Source: an uncultured Clostridia bacterium (GTDB lineage: Bacteria > Bacillota > Clostridia > Oscillospirales > Acutalibacteraceae). From it: a stretch of 63,869 bases of DNA. This document shows, in pieces, positions 56,093-63,869 of this stretch; position 1 is the stretch's first letter, and each line of letters opens with the position of its first letter. Location: assembly GCA_944380675.1 (NCBI GenBank), contig CALWIH010000003.1, positions 1 through 63,869 of the forward strand, written 5' to 3'. Both the position numbers and the translations under genes were made by a program. Under the pieces are notes generated by a model that saw only the letters and a list, made by a program, of their open reading frames with translations, was not told the origin of the DNA and made no database searches.

Positions 56093-57229
56093 TCATTCGG
56101 CGGACGGCTCGCCGCTTTTTCGCTTCGGCGCGCTCTTTTTCGGGGCGGCTTTGCGGGCTCCGTCCTGTTCTGTACGTTTGTTCGACGGGGGAGATTCCGG
56201 TGTCGGCGCGGGCTGCGGCTCCGGGCGGGGAGCGCGGCTCTTCACGTTCGCCAGCGGGTTGGACTGCATGGCGTCGGCGATCTGGGTGTCGGAAAGATGC
56301 GTGTAAATCTCCGTCGTGCCGAGGTTCTCGTGGCCGAGAATGTCCTTGAGGACGCGGATGTCGACGTTCCCGTGCTGGTACATGAGCGTCGCGGCGGTGT
56401 GGCGGAGCTTGTGGACGGAGTAGCCCTCCTGCGCGAGGTCGATTTCGCCGAGATACTTCTTGACGAGGTACTGCACCGTCTTCGGGCTGATGCGCTTCAT
56501 CTGTTTGCTGATGAACAGCGCGTTCCTGTCGTCGGCCTTGAGGCCGTCGCGCGGGCGCACCGCGAGATACCGGGCAATCGCGTCGAGACAGGCGCCGTTG
56601 AGGTAGACAATCCGCTCCTTGTTGCCCTTGCCGACGATGCGCAGGCTCTCCGAACCTCTGTTCACGTCGGAGAGATTGATGCCGACGAGCTCGGAAAGAC
56701 GCATCCCGCAGTTGAGAAACAGCGTCAGGATGCAGTAGTCGCGCTCGGCGTACGGGCCGTCGACCTTCGAGAGCAGTTCGAGCGATTGTTCGAGCGTCAG
56801 GTATTTCGGGAGCGATTTCTTGAGCTTCGGCGTGTCGAGCTCCTCAATCGGATTGACTGCGAGCTTGTTGACCTTGTTCGTGAGATATTTGAAAAACGTC
56901 CGCAGGCTGCACACCTTGCGCGAACGCGCCGCCGCGCCGTTGCCGCGCTCGATGGCGAGGAAATTCATATACTCGTAGACCTGCGTGAGCGTTACCGTGC
57001 GGATCAGGTCGAGGCCGACGTCGCTGATGTCGATCTCGGAAAACGGCACGTCCGCGCCGACAAGATTCGCGCGCCGCTTGAGATAGCGGAAAAACGTGCG
57101 CAGATCCGTATAGTATTCGAGCACCGTCAAAACGGATTTGCCTTGAATCGTCTGTAAGTAGCCGAGAAACTGCCGTAGAATCTCCGGCGCGCCGGCGAGC
57201 TCGTGCTGGAGCTTTTCCTGGGCCTTCAC
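56093..57229 (-). CDS. XerC-like tyrosine recombinase with Pro/Lys-rich tail
   Basis: 378 residues. The catalytic set is complete: Arg177 (NCGMRLSEL), Lys201 (VGKGNKER), His273 and Arg276 (HKLRHTAA), His300 (LGHENLGTTE) and Tyr309. An N-terminal core-binding domain precedes it, and a basic, Pro-rich tail (about 330-378) follows. It could be the XerC partner at dif or a separate recombinase. The start is GTG 57229, with GGGGAGG upstream. A perfect inverted repeat lies between promoter and gene. Confidence 0.9.
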   Translation of the reverse strand: MKAQEKLQHELAGAPEILRQFLGYLQTIQGKSVLTVLEYYTDLRTFFRYLKRRANLVGADVPFSEIDISDVGLDLIRTVTLTQVYEYMNFLAIERGNGAAARSRKVCSLRTFFKYLTNKVNKLAVNPIEELDTPKLKKSLPKYLTLEQSLELLSKVDGPYAERDYCILTLFLNCGMRLSELVGINLSDVNRGSESLRIVGKGNKERIVYLNGACLDAIARYLAVRPRDGLKADDRNALFISKQMKRISPKTVQYLVKKYLGEIDLAQEGYSVHKLRHTAATLMYQHGNVDIRVLKDILGHENLGTTEIYTHLSDTQIADAMQSNPLANVKSRAPRPEPQPAPTPESPPSNKRTEQDGARKAAPKKSAPKRKSGEPSAE

Positions 57230-57248
57230 GAGAAAATGTCCTCCCCTC

Positions 57249-57278
57249 AATTATACAAAATATTCATTTTGTATAATT
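57249..57278. promoter_or_regulatory. Perfect 12-6-12 inverted repeat upstream of the recombinase gene
   Basis: Arms AATTATACAAAA and TTTTGTATAATT flank TATTCA. Two such arms around a 6-base core are the geometry of Xer/dif-type sites (11-6-11). It lies between the -10 box and the ribosome binding site, so it may be an operator, a recombination site, or both. Confidence 0.7.
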
Positions 57279-57307
57279 AGTATAGCAGAAAAAGGGAGGG
57301 ATTGCAA
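57279..57307 (-). promoter_or_regulatory. Sigma-A promoter of the XerC-like gene
   Basis: Minus strand TTGCAA (57302-57307), 17-base spacer, TATACT (57279-57284), directly upstream of the inverted repeat. Confidence 0.7.
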
Positions 57308-57315
57308 GCCCCTTT

Positions 57316-58074
57316 TCAGTCCGCCCCTTCCTCCTCCCTCAAAGGGAGAATCCCGCCGACGTCCCGAAGCGGACCGCCGCACAGCGAGAGCGCGAACACG
57401 CCGTGGCTGCGGAGGAAGGCTTCGATAGCGGCGCAGTCGGGATGCGTGCGCAGATCGCCGGCAAAGGCCAGCGTGTCCCGCGAGAGCTTTCCGCACGCGC
57501 CGCCGAGAAAGCCGAAGGAAAAGCCGGGCAGCTCCACGAAGCCCTCCCGGATGCGCAGCACGTCGAGGCCGCAGCCCGCCGCCGCCTTCGCGATCGACGG
57601 GTCCGCCGTCACGACGGCCTCCCGCGAGACAATCGCCGTCGAGCACTTCGCGTAGCCCTGCCTGACGGGCACGAACATTTGTCCCCGCTCCTCCCATGCG
57701 GCGCGGAGGCTTTCGTCGCAGTGTGCGGAGCCAAAGCAGAACCGCCCGACCTCCGCGGCGTTGAGCAGCACGTCGCCGGGATAGGACGGCTGAAGCTCCC
57801 GCTCCGACCACCGGGGCGCAAAGCCCGCCGCCGCGAGCGATTCGAACAAACGCGCGTTCCCCCGCGCGGCGACAACGTCCCGCCCGCCCAAGGGATGACA
57901 CAGCATATCGGCATGGGCGTCGACGGCGGGCAGCAGCGCGCCGCACGGCTCCGCCGCCAGAACGGCGCAGCCGAGCCCGGCCAGCGCTTCCCTGACGCGC
58001 TCCGCCCTCGCGGACAGCGCGGCCAGCGTGACGCGCCCCCGCGGAAGATTCGGTTCCCGCACAAATGTTTCCAT
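57316..58074 (-). CDS. DUF6873-like (GME-fold) protein
   Basis: 252 residues with the pattern of the DUF6873 family: DAHADMLCHPLGGRDVV, YPGDVLLNAAEVGRF, VRQGYAKCSTAIVS, SIAKAAAGCGLDVL, GFSFGFLGGACG and a C-terminal GGPLRDVGGILPL. The family is predicted to share the guanidine-modifying enzyme fold, and His, Asp and Cys at conserved places could be catalytic. The substrate is unknown. ATG 58074 has AGGGGAT upstream. Confidence 0.8.
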   Translation of the reverse strand: METFVREPNLPRGRVTLAALSARAERVREALAGLGCAVLAAEPCGALLPAVDAHADMLCHPLGGRDVVAARGNARLFESLAAAGFAPRWSERELQPSYPGDVLLNAAEVGRFCFGSAHCDESLRAAWEERGQMFVPVRQGYAKCSTAIVSREAVVTADPSIAKAAAGCGLDVLRIREGFVELPGFSFGFLGGACGKLSRDTLAFAGDLRTHPDCAAIEAFLRSHGVFALSLCGGPLRDVGGILPLREEEGAD

Positions 58075-58127
58075 ATCCCCTGCGCCCTTTCCTGTTCGGT
58101 GTTTTGTTCGATTGCGTCTTTTCTTCG

Positions 58128-59309
58128 TCACATAGGCTGCCGCAGCGCGTCCACCGGGTTCAGCCTCGCCGCGAGCGCCGCCGGATAGACGCCGAACACG
58201 ACGCCCGAGACCATCGAAAATACGAGGCTCAGCAGCACCACGTCGCCGCGCAGTGAAAACGGAGCCTGCACGACAGCCGACGCCGCGAGCGACAAAAGGC
58301 AGCCCGCCGCGAGGCCGCAGACGCAGCCGAGCAGCGACAGCAGCAGCGCCTCGAACATAAATTCCAGAAGGATGACCCTTCTCGTCGCGCCGAGCGACTT
58401 CTTGACGCCGATCTCCCGCGTGCGCTCGCTCACGGAGACGAGCATCACCGTCATGATGCTCAGGCTCGCCACGAGCAGCGAGACGGCCCCCACCGCCGAG
58501 AGGACGAGCGTCACGGTGCCGAGCATCGAGTCGAGCGTCTCACGCTGCTTCGCGACGTCGTTCGCCTCGAAGCCCGTCCCGCCCGCCCGCCGGAGCGCCG
58601 ACACGATGGCCTGCCCCGTCTCTCCGACGGTCTGCGAGTCCGTTACCTTGACGGCAATCTGGTCAAAGCCGCTTTTGCCTGTGCACTCCTGAAAGGTCGT
58701 GTACGGCAGATAAACGAACGTCGGGATGTAGCTGCCCATCATATTTTGCAGCAGGCCGCTGCCCGTCTTGACGATGCCGATAACTTCAAACTCCTGTTCG
58801 ATTCCCCCGCAGAGCACGGAGACCGTCTTGCCGACGATGTTTGAGCGCGCGTAGGCATTTTGAGCGAACGCCTCGTCGACAAGGCAGACGTTCTCCCGCG
58901 CCCGGATGTCGGCGTGGTCGAACATTCGTCCGTACCGCACCTCGAGGGAGATGATCTCCCCGGCGGTCGTGTCGATGCCCCAGACGAGCGCCTCCGTCTC
59001 GTACCGCCGGGTGGAGAGCGCGCCCGTCTCAAAGAGTACGGGCGTCACCGCGTCGACGCCGCCGCAGGAGGAGATGACGGAGAGCTCCTCCTCCCGCAGG
59101 CTCGCGCCCGACCCGCTGGCAGCGGAGATGGTCAGGCCGCTCAGGCCGAGGCTCTCGAGCTCGTTGCCCACCGCCGACGTCCCGTACTGCGCGATGCTGC
59201 TGACGAGCGTCACGGACGCCACGCCGATGGCGATGCCGAGCACCGTCAGCGCCGTGCGGCCCCGCTTGCGCCGGAGGCTGCACACGGCGGAGTGAAACAG
59301 AAAGCCCAT
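58128..59309 (-). CDS. ABC transporter permease, MacB/FtsX type
   Basis: 393 residues: a first membrane helix after SLRRKRGRTALTVLGIAIGVA (about 20-42), a large extracellular domain (about 45-265), and three C-terminal helices (about 270-385) with RTREIGVKKSLGATR between them. It has the topology of MacB/LolC/YknZ permeases. The start overlaps the stop of the membrane fusion gene (ATGA). No ABC ATPase is next to it. Confidence 0.92.
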   Translation of the reverse strand: MGFLFHSAVCSLRRKRGRTALTVLGIAIGVASVTLVSSIAQYGTSAVGNELESLGLSGLTISAASGSGASLREEELSVISSCGGVDAVTPVLFETGALSTRRYETEALVWGIDTTAGEIISLEVRYGRMFDHADIRARENVCLVDEAFAQNAYARSNIVGKTVSVLCGGIEQEFEVIGIVKTGSGLLQNMMGSYIPTFVYLPYTTFQECTGKSGFDQIAVKVTDSQTVGETGQAIVSALRRAGGTGFEANDVAKQRETLDSMLGTVTLVLSAVGAVSLLVASLSIMTVMLVSVSERTREIGVKKSLGATRRVILLEFMFEALLLSLLGCVCGLAAGCLLSLAASAVVQAPFSLRGDVVLLSLVFSMVSGVVFGVYPAALAARLNPVDALRQPM

Positions 59310-60280
59310 CACGCCGCCTCCGTTTCCGATGTGAGCGCGACCCGCGCGCCGTCCGTCAGCCCGGCGGGAGAAAGCAGCAGGACGTCGCCCGCCTCGCACC
59401 CGGAGAGAATCTCAAAGCCGGTGTCGTACTCCTCTCCCGTCTCCACAGGCGTTTTGACGGCCCTTCCGTTCCGGTAGAGGAAAACGTACTCCTCCCCGTT
59501 TTCATCGGCTTCCACGGCCTCGTAGGGCGCAATCAGGACGTTCTGCTTCTCCATGGTGACAATCCGTGCCGAGGCGGAGAAGCCGGGCTTGATGTCGGCC
59601 CCCGGATTTTCCACGGAGACGAGCACCTCCACGACCGTCTCCTGCGCGGCGCCGGAGAGCGTCTGCGTCGCCTCCTCCGCGATGGACGTAATCTCTCCAT
59701 AGTAGACGGAGCCTGCAAAGCCGGCCCCCGTGATTTCCGCCCGCTGGCCGAGCCGGAGGGCCGCGATCTGCGACTCGTTGACGGAGAGCGAGAGCTGGAG
59801 CCCGTCGCCGTTCGAGATGACGACGGCTGTCTGTCCCGACCGGACAGCCTCGTTCTCCCCGATGGAGACGGCGGTCACCGTCCCGTCGATCGGGGACGAG
59901 AGCGTTCTCATCTCGAGCGTTTCGAGAAGGCCGAGCTCCTCGGGCTCCCCGCCCGCGAGCAGGGCGGAATATGTCTCGACGGCCTCCGCCTGAGAGGTTC
60001 CCTCGGGCAGCGCCGCGATTTCGGCGAGCGTCTGCCCCTTGTGCACCTTATCCCCCGGCTGCACGGAAACCGACGCGGCGAGGCCGCTGCAGCCCGCGGT
60101 GACCGTGCTCGAGCCGGTGCGCTCCACCCTGCCGCTGCAGGTGACGTCGTCCTCGGCGGAGACGGCCTCGAGCGTCACATACGCCGCCTGCGGAATCGAC
60201 GCCTGCACCCATTTCCCGACGCCCAGAACGGAAACTGCCGCGGCCAGCGAAAGGCCGGACAGAATCAGATACTTGTTCAA
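59309..60280 (-). CDS. Membrane fusion / periplasmic adaptor protein (MacA/HlyD-like)
   Basis: 323 residues: an N-terminal anchor (about 5-22), lipoyl-like halves (VSVQPGDKVHKGQTLAEI and LSSPIDGTVTAVSIGENEAV), a short coiled-coil part between them and beta-barrel domains (about 150-315). It would pair with the permease to form an efflux or secretion system. The start is TTG with GGGGGAATG upstream. Confidence 0.88.
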   Translation of the reverse strand: MNKYLILSGLSLAAAVSVLGVGKWVQASIPQAAYVTLEAVSAEDDVTCSGRVERTGSSTVTAGCSGLAASVSVQPGDKVHKGQTLAEIAALPEGTSQAEAVETYSALLAGGEPEELGLLETLEMRTLSSPIDGTVTAVSIGENEAVRSGQTAVVISNGDGLQLSLSVNESQIAALRLGQRAEITGAGFAGSVYYGEITSIAEEATQTLSGAAQETVVEVLVSVENPGADIKPGFSASARIVTMEKQNVLIAPYEAVEADENGEEYVFLYRNGRAVKTPVETGEEYDTGFEILSGCEAGDVLLLSPAGLTDGARVALTSETEAA

Positions 60281-60353
60281 CTGTCATTCCCCCATTTCCG
60301 TTTCTCCGCCTTATTCTTTGAACGGAAGCGGGAAAATATGAGCGCCGCGTCAC

Positions 60354-60394
60354 GAAAAAAACAGGCCCGTCCATGTATAAAGGCAAGACGGGCC
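60354..60394 (-). terminator. Minus-strand terminator downstream of radA
   Basis: On the minus strand GGCCCGTC pairs with GACGGGCC, followed by TGTTTTTTT. Leftward transcripts from cwlD-radA would end here, after running antisense through the small gene at 60426. Confidence 0.7.
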
Positions 60395-60425
60395 GGAACA
60401 AACTAGCTCTCAGAGGTGAAGGAAA

Positions 60426-60623
60426 ATGAGCATCATTCAATGCGACGAGGACTGCGTCTACCAGAAGGACGGCTACTGCGTGCTTGAGACGCCGTCCGCC
60501 GTGACGAATTACACCGGAAACGGCTGCGTCCACTGCATCCGCGTCATCCCGCGCGCCGACTACGAATCCGGGAAGACGCCGTTCACTCCGTCAGAGCGTC
60601 CATGGCCTCCCGCACGGTTCTGA
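60426..60623 (+). CDS. Small Cys-rich conserved protein (65 aa)
   Basis: MSIIQCDEDCVYQKDGYCVLE is followed by GNGCVHCI; Cys at 6, 10, 18, 34 and 37 could bind a metal. Similar short clostridial proteins exist and are sometimes wrongly called dehydratases. AGAGGTGAAGG precedes the ATG. The last 41 bases overlap the 3' end of radA on the other strand. Confidence 0.75.
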   Translation: MSIIQCDEDCVYQKDGYCVLETPSAVTNYTGNGCVHCIRVIPRADYESGKTPFTPSERPWPPARF

Positions 60624-61947
60624 CGCCGCACAGCTCGATGTCGGGCTTGTCCGTGATTTGACGCAGGCAGTGCGCCGGGAGAACGCAGCGCGCGAAGCCG
60701 AGGCGCGCCGCCTCCGACACGCGGGCCTCCGCGTGGGACACGGAGCGCAGCTCGCCCGTGAGGCCGACCTCGCCGAAGACGATGGCGTCGTCCCGCAGCG
60801 GCACGTCCTTGAGGCTCGAGACGAGCGCGGCCGCCACGGCGAGATCGACGGCGGGCTCGTCCAGCCGCAGGCCGCCGATGACGTTGAGGTACGCGTCAAG
60901 GTTGGAGAAGTAGTAGCCCGCCCGCTTTTCGAGCACGGCGAGCAGGAGCGCCATGCGGTTGTAATCGAAGCCCGTCGCCATGCGGCGCGGGTTCCCGAAG
61001 CCGCTGGCCGTCGCGAGGCCCTGAATCTCCGCGAGAAGCGGTCGGGAGCCCTCCATGACGCACGTCACGCACGTCCCCGACACATTCTTCGGACGCCCCT
61101 CCAGCATCGCCTGGGAGGGGTTTTCGACCTGCCGCAGGCCGCGATCTCCCATGTCGAAGACGCCGATCTCGTTGGTGGAGCCGTACCGGTTCTTGACGGC
61201 GCGCAGAATCCGGTACGACATCTGCCGGTCGCCCTCGAAGTAGAGCACGGCGTCGACGATGTGCTCGAGCACCTTCGGCCCGGCGATGGCGCCGTCCTTG
61301 TTGACGTGGCCGACGAGGATCGCCGGGATTTCGAGCTGCTTGGCCGCCCGCATGACGGCGTTCGTGCACTCGCGCACCTGCGTGACGCTGCCCGGCGAGG
61401 ACGAGAGGTCCGTCAGGCTCATCGTCTGGATGGAATCGATCATCACGAGGTCGGGCTTTGTCTGGCGCATCTGCTCGACGACGAGCTGCACGTCCGTCTC
61501 CGTGAGGACGAACAGGTTCGCGCTGCCGACGCCGAGGCGCGCCGCTCTCAGCTTGAGCTGGCGGGCGGATTCCTCTCCCGATACATAGAGGATGCGCAGC
61601 GACTGGCCGAGATAGTCGCAGATCTGCAGCAGAATGGTGGATTTTCCGATGCCCGGCTCGCCGCTGACGAGAATCAGCGAGCCCTTGACGATGCCGCCGC
61701 CGAGGACGCGGTCGAGCTCCGAGAGGCCCGTGTGGTAGCGCGCCTCCTCCGCCATGTCGATTTCGCCGATCTGCATCGGCCGGGACATCGGCCTCACGGC
61801 GGCGGGCGCGGCCTTCTGCGGGGCGGCGTCGCGCGCCTCCTCCTGCATGGTGTTCCACTGTCCGCAGCCGGGGCACTTCCCCGCCCATTTCGCCGACTCA
61901 TAGCCGCATTCGGTGCAGACATAAACGCTCCTGATTTTTGAAGCCAT
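60583..61947 (-). CDS. radA: DNA repair protein RadA
   Basis: 454 residues: a zinc finger (Cys11, Cys14, Cys25, Cys28), a RecA-like ATPase with SGEPGIGKST, the RadA-specific KNRYGSTNEIGVF, and a Lon-like C-terminal domain (GLRLDEPAVDLAVAAALVSS). RadA is a helicase acting on recombination intermediates. AAAGGAGGAACCT directly precedes ATG 61947. It follows cwlD on the same strand. Confidence 0.96.
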   Translation of the reverse strand: MASKIRSVYVCTECGYESAKWAGKCPGCGQWNTMQEEARDAAPQKAAPAAVRPMSRPMQIGEIDMAEEARYHTGLSELDRVLGGGIVKGSLILVSGEPGIGKSTILLQICDYLGQSLRILYVSGEESARQLKLRAARLGVGSANLFVLTETDVQLVVEQMRQTKPDLVMIDSIQTMSLTDLSSSPGSVTQVRECTNAVMRAAKQLEIPAILVGHVNKDGAIAGPKVLEHIVDAVLYFEGDRQMSYRILRAVKNRYGSTNEIGVFDMGDRGLRQVENPSQAMLEGRPKNVSGTCVTCVMEGSRPLLAEIQGLATASGFGNPRRMATGFDYNRMALLLAVLEKRAGYYFSNLDAYLNVIGGLRLDEPAVDLAVAAALVSSLKDVPLRDDAIVFGEVGLTGELRSVSHAEARVSEAARLGFARCVLPAHCLRQITDKPDIELCGVRTVREAMDALTE

Positions 61948-61979
61948 AGGTTCCTCCTTTGTTTTCCTGTCCGGGGGCG

Positions 61980-62711
61980 TTACCCGCCCTCGCTTTCGGG
62001 AAGCGCGGCGAGATACCGCACAATCCCGTCGTAAATGCAGAACGCCACCTGGTCGCGGTACGCCTCCTGCGCGAGGAGCGCCGCCTCCTCCCCGTTTGAG
62101 AGGAAGCCGCACTCCACGAGGACGGCGGGCTGCCGCGCGTTCCACAGAAGATAGATGTCGTCGGTCGCGGGCTTGTTTTCGCGCGTGTTCTCCGGCTGCA
62201 GCAGCCCGACAACGCTTTGCCGGATGCTCTCGGCCAGCGCTGCGCTCTCTCCGTTGTTCGGGGAGTAGAACATCTGCGCGCCGCTGTATTTTTCCTGCGT
62301 GAAATAGTTCTGGTGGATGCTCACGAGAATGGAGGCCGGATCCTCCTTCACGAGCTCGAGACGGCGGTGGACGTCGCTCACCTTCCGCTCCCGGACCGTC
62401 GGGAGCGTGTTGTCGCCGATGGAGACGTCCTCCTCGCGCGTCAGCTTCACGCGGAAGCCCGCCGTCTCCAGGAGCTCGCGCACCCGGAGCGCGACGGCGA
62501 GGTTGACATCCTTCTCGAGGAGGCCGTCCGCCGACTGCGTGCCGCCGTCCTCGCCGCCGTGGCCCGGGTCGAGCCAGACGACGGGAGACGAGCTGTCCGT
62601 GAACGAGGAGGCCATTCTGCCGATCGTCTCGCAGGAGAGATACGACAGCAACAGAAACGCAAGGCAGCACAGCACGAGAACCAGAACCGGTACGGCATAT
62701 CGAGGACGCAC
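61980..62711 (-). CDS. cwlD: N-acetylmuramoyl-L-alanine amidase (CwlD-like)
   Basis: 243 residues: an N-terminal anchor (about 5-25) and an Amidase_3 domain with zinc ligands His51 (DPGHGGEDGG), Glu66 (LLEKDVNL) and His133 (SIHQNYF), and catalytic Glu200 (VLVECGFLSN). CwlD removes stem peptides from spore cortex muramic acid so that muramic lactam can form. It lacks extra binding domains, as CwlD does. The start is GTG, with GGGGTGATG upstream. Confidence 0.88.
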   Translation of the reverse strand: MRPRYAVPVLVLVLCCLAFLLLSYLSCETIGRMASSFTDSSSPVVWLDPGHGGEDGGTQSADGLLEKDVNLAVALRVRELLETAGFRVKLTREEDVSIGDNTLPTVRERKVSDVHRRLELVKEDPASILVSIHQNYFTQEKYSGAQMFYSPNNGESAALAESIRQSVVGLLQPENTRENKPATDDIYLLWNARQPAVLVECGFLSNGEEAALLAQEAYRDQVAFCIYDGIVRYLAALPESEGG

Positions 62712-62767
62712 GCTTCATCACCCCATTCCATACAGTATACGGGGCGCGCGCGCCATCTATGCGGCGG

Positions 62768-63869
62768 TCATCTCGCCAGAGTGCGAATCCAGCGGAACCG
62801 GTTCACCTTGACGACCGCGACGAAGCACTTGAGAATCTGATCCGCCTTCAGGCAGATAAAAACGACCGTCGGAGGCGCGCCGAACAGGAACGCCGCCGCG
62901 GCGGACGCCGGAAGGACGATGCACCACATGAAGATGGTGTCGTTGAGGAAGACGAACGAGACGTCGCCGCCTCCCCGCACAATCCCGGTGAGCACCGGCA
63001 TCTGGTACGCCGTCCCGACGCTTGTCACGCTGAGAATCAGCAGGAACTGCTCGGCAAGGGCGCGGCTCGCGTCCGAAATCGAGTAGACGGAAAGGATGGC
63101 GTCCCGCACGAGAAACAGCGAGAGGCCCGTCAGCAGGCCGATGAGCAGAAACAGCACCTGCATCGTCTTTGCGTACGGGCGCACCGCCTCTGTGCGCCCC
63201 TCGCCGATGGTCTTGCCGATGAGAACGCAGGACGCGCTCGCCGAGCCGTATGCGACGACGCTCAGCACCTGGAAGACGGTCGTGGCGATGCTGTTGGCCG
63301 CTATCGCCTCCGCGCCGAGGTGACCGAGAATCGCCGTCTGGATGGCCATGGCGAGGCCCCAAATTGCGTTCGACGCGAGCACCGGCGAGCCTGTCCGGAC
63401 AAAGTCGCGGAACAGCGGCAGGTCGAAGGCGAGAAAGTCCGCAAAGCGGAAGCGGAGCTTGCGGTCGAAGCGGAACAGGTAGACCGTCACGATGACGGAC
63501 TCCACGACGCGCGCCGTCAGCGTCGCGGCCGCCGCGCCCGCCGCCCCGAGCCGCGGCGCGCCCAGATTGCCGAAGATGAGCAGATAGTTGAGGCACACGT
63601 TGATGCACAGCGTCGACAGCGAAACGAGCAGTCCCACCCGCACCGTCTCGACGCTGCGGAACGCGCAGAGCAGAATATTCGTGTACGCGAAGAAGAAGTA
63701 GGAGAAGCAGATGACGCTGAGATACTGCACGCCCTCCGCGATGACCGCCCTGTCCTCCGTAAAGAGCGAGAGCACCTGCCACGGAAAGAGAAAGACGACG
63801 AGCCACATCAGCGCGGCGATGACCATGCCGACGCGCAGGCCGCCGCTCAGGATGCGCTTGACGCTCTCC
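62768..63869 (-). CDS. MATE-family efflux transporter, N-terminus outside the window
   Basis: About 366 residues are visible, and the frame stays open to the window end, so roughly 85 N-terminal residues are missing for a typical 450. Some ten membrane helices are seen, with NLGAPRLGAAGAAAATLTARVVE and QTAILGHLGAEAIAANSIA as typical MATE segments. Such proteins export drugs or metabolites using Na+ or H+ gradients. Substrate unknown. Confidence 0.92.
   Translation of the reverse strand, partial: ESVKRILSGGLRVGMVIAALMWLVVFLFPWQVLSLFTEDRAVIAEGVQYLSVICFSYFFFAYTNILLCAFRSVETVRVGLLVSLSTLCINVCLNYLLIFGNLGAPRLGAAGAAAATLTARVVESVIVTVYLFRFDRKLRFRFADFLAFDLPLFRDFVRTGSPVLASNAIWGLAMAIQTAILGHLGAEAIAANSIATTVFQVLSVVAYGSASASCVLIGKTIGEGRTEAVRPYAKTMQVLFLLIGLLTGLSLFLVRDAILSVYSISDASRALAEQFLLILSVTSVGTAYQMPVLTGIVRGGGDVSFVFLNDTIFMWCIVLPASAAAAFLFGAPPTVVFICLKADQILKCFVAVVKVNRFRWIRTLAR

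Overview
The window reads as a chromosome segment of a high-GC, spore-forming, butyrate-producing member of the Clostridia, most like the Oscillospirales. This is an inference from gene content: a complete acetyl-CoA-to-butyryl-CoA operon, an alpha/beta-type spore protein, CwlD, a SpoIIM-like protein, a BofC-like domain protein, Firmicutes-type fatty acid genes with FabK, and Gram-positive promoters and ribosome binding sites. No species call is possible from the sequence alone. No rRNA, prophage, transposase or CRISPR array was seen.

Left part (1-6000). The 3' end of a cation:proton antiporter, an Orn/Lys/Arg decarboxylase-type PLP enzyme, a small Cys-rich protein, and then an unusual repeat locus. 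In that locus two identical tRNA-Leu(CAG) genes flank an array of short hairpins, a 4 x 76 bp tandem repeat and a four-helix-bundle (23S rRNA IVS-type) protein gene. A coiled-coil membrane protein and a glycerophosphodiester phosphodiesterase follow on the minus strand.

Lipid and butyrate metabolism (6000-25600). One long operon carries fabT-fabH-acpP-fabK-fabD-fabG-fabF-accB-fabZ-accC-accD-accA-degV, in the same order as the streptococcal FASII operon plus a terminal DegV/FakB-like gene. A 25-bp imperfect palindrome on its -10 box is a likely FabT operator. After a 0.7-kb repeat-filled gap and a DUF362/2[4Fe-4S] protein comes thl-crt-hbd-bcd-etfB-etfA, which condenses two acetyl-CoA and reduces them to butyryl-CoA with electron bifurcation. 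A Crp/Fnr-type regulator follows.

Envelope, spore, amino acid and translation genes (25600-53200). These include a membrane NDP-sugar 4,6-dehydratase, a degenerate polysaccharide deacetylase, a SASP, a class A PBP, hom-thrB-lysC (with a probable internal start for a separate aspartokinase beta subunit), a GNAT protein, tRNA-Pro(GGG), a VanY-type carboxypeptidase, gltX-glnS, birA (which would biotinylate AccB), and a compact run DUF951-prfA-sua5-coaE-SLT-M18 peptidase. Pyruvate kinase is on the minus strand. A VanY paralogue without zinc ligands, tgt, yajC and a small membrane protein follow.

Right part (53200-63869). A SpoIIM-like gene with xerD, a YesL-like membrane protein, then a mostly minus-strand block: an XerC-like recombinase with a perfect 12-6-12 inverted repeat at its promoter, a DUF6873-like protein, an ABC-type permease and membrane fusion protein without an ATPase, radA, cwlD and a MATE transporter cut by the window end. 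The features most worth following up are the tRNA-Leu/hairpin/four-helix-bundle locus, the inverted repeat at the XerC-like gene, the dispersed intergenic repeats, and the catalytically dead VanY and deacetylase relatives.
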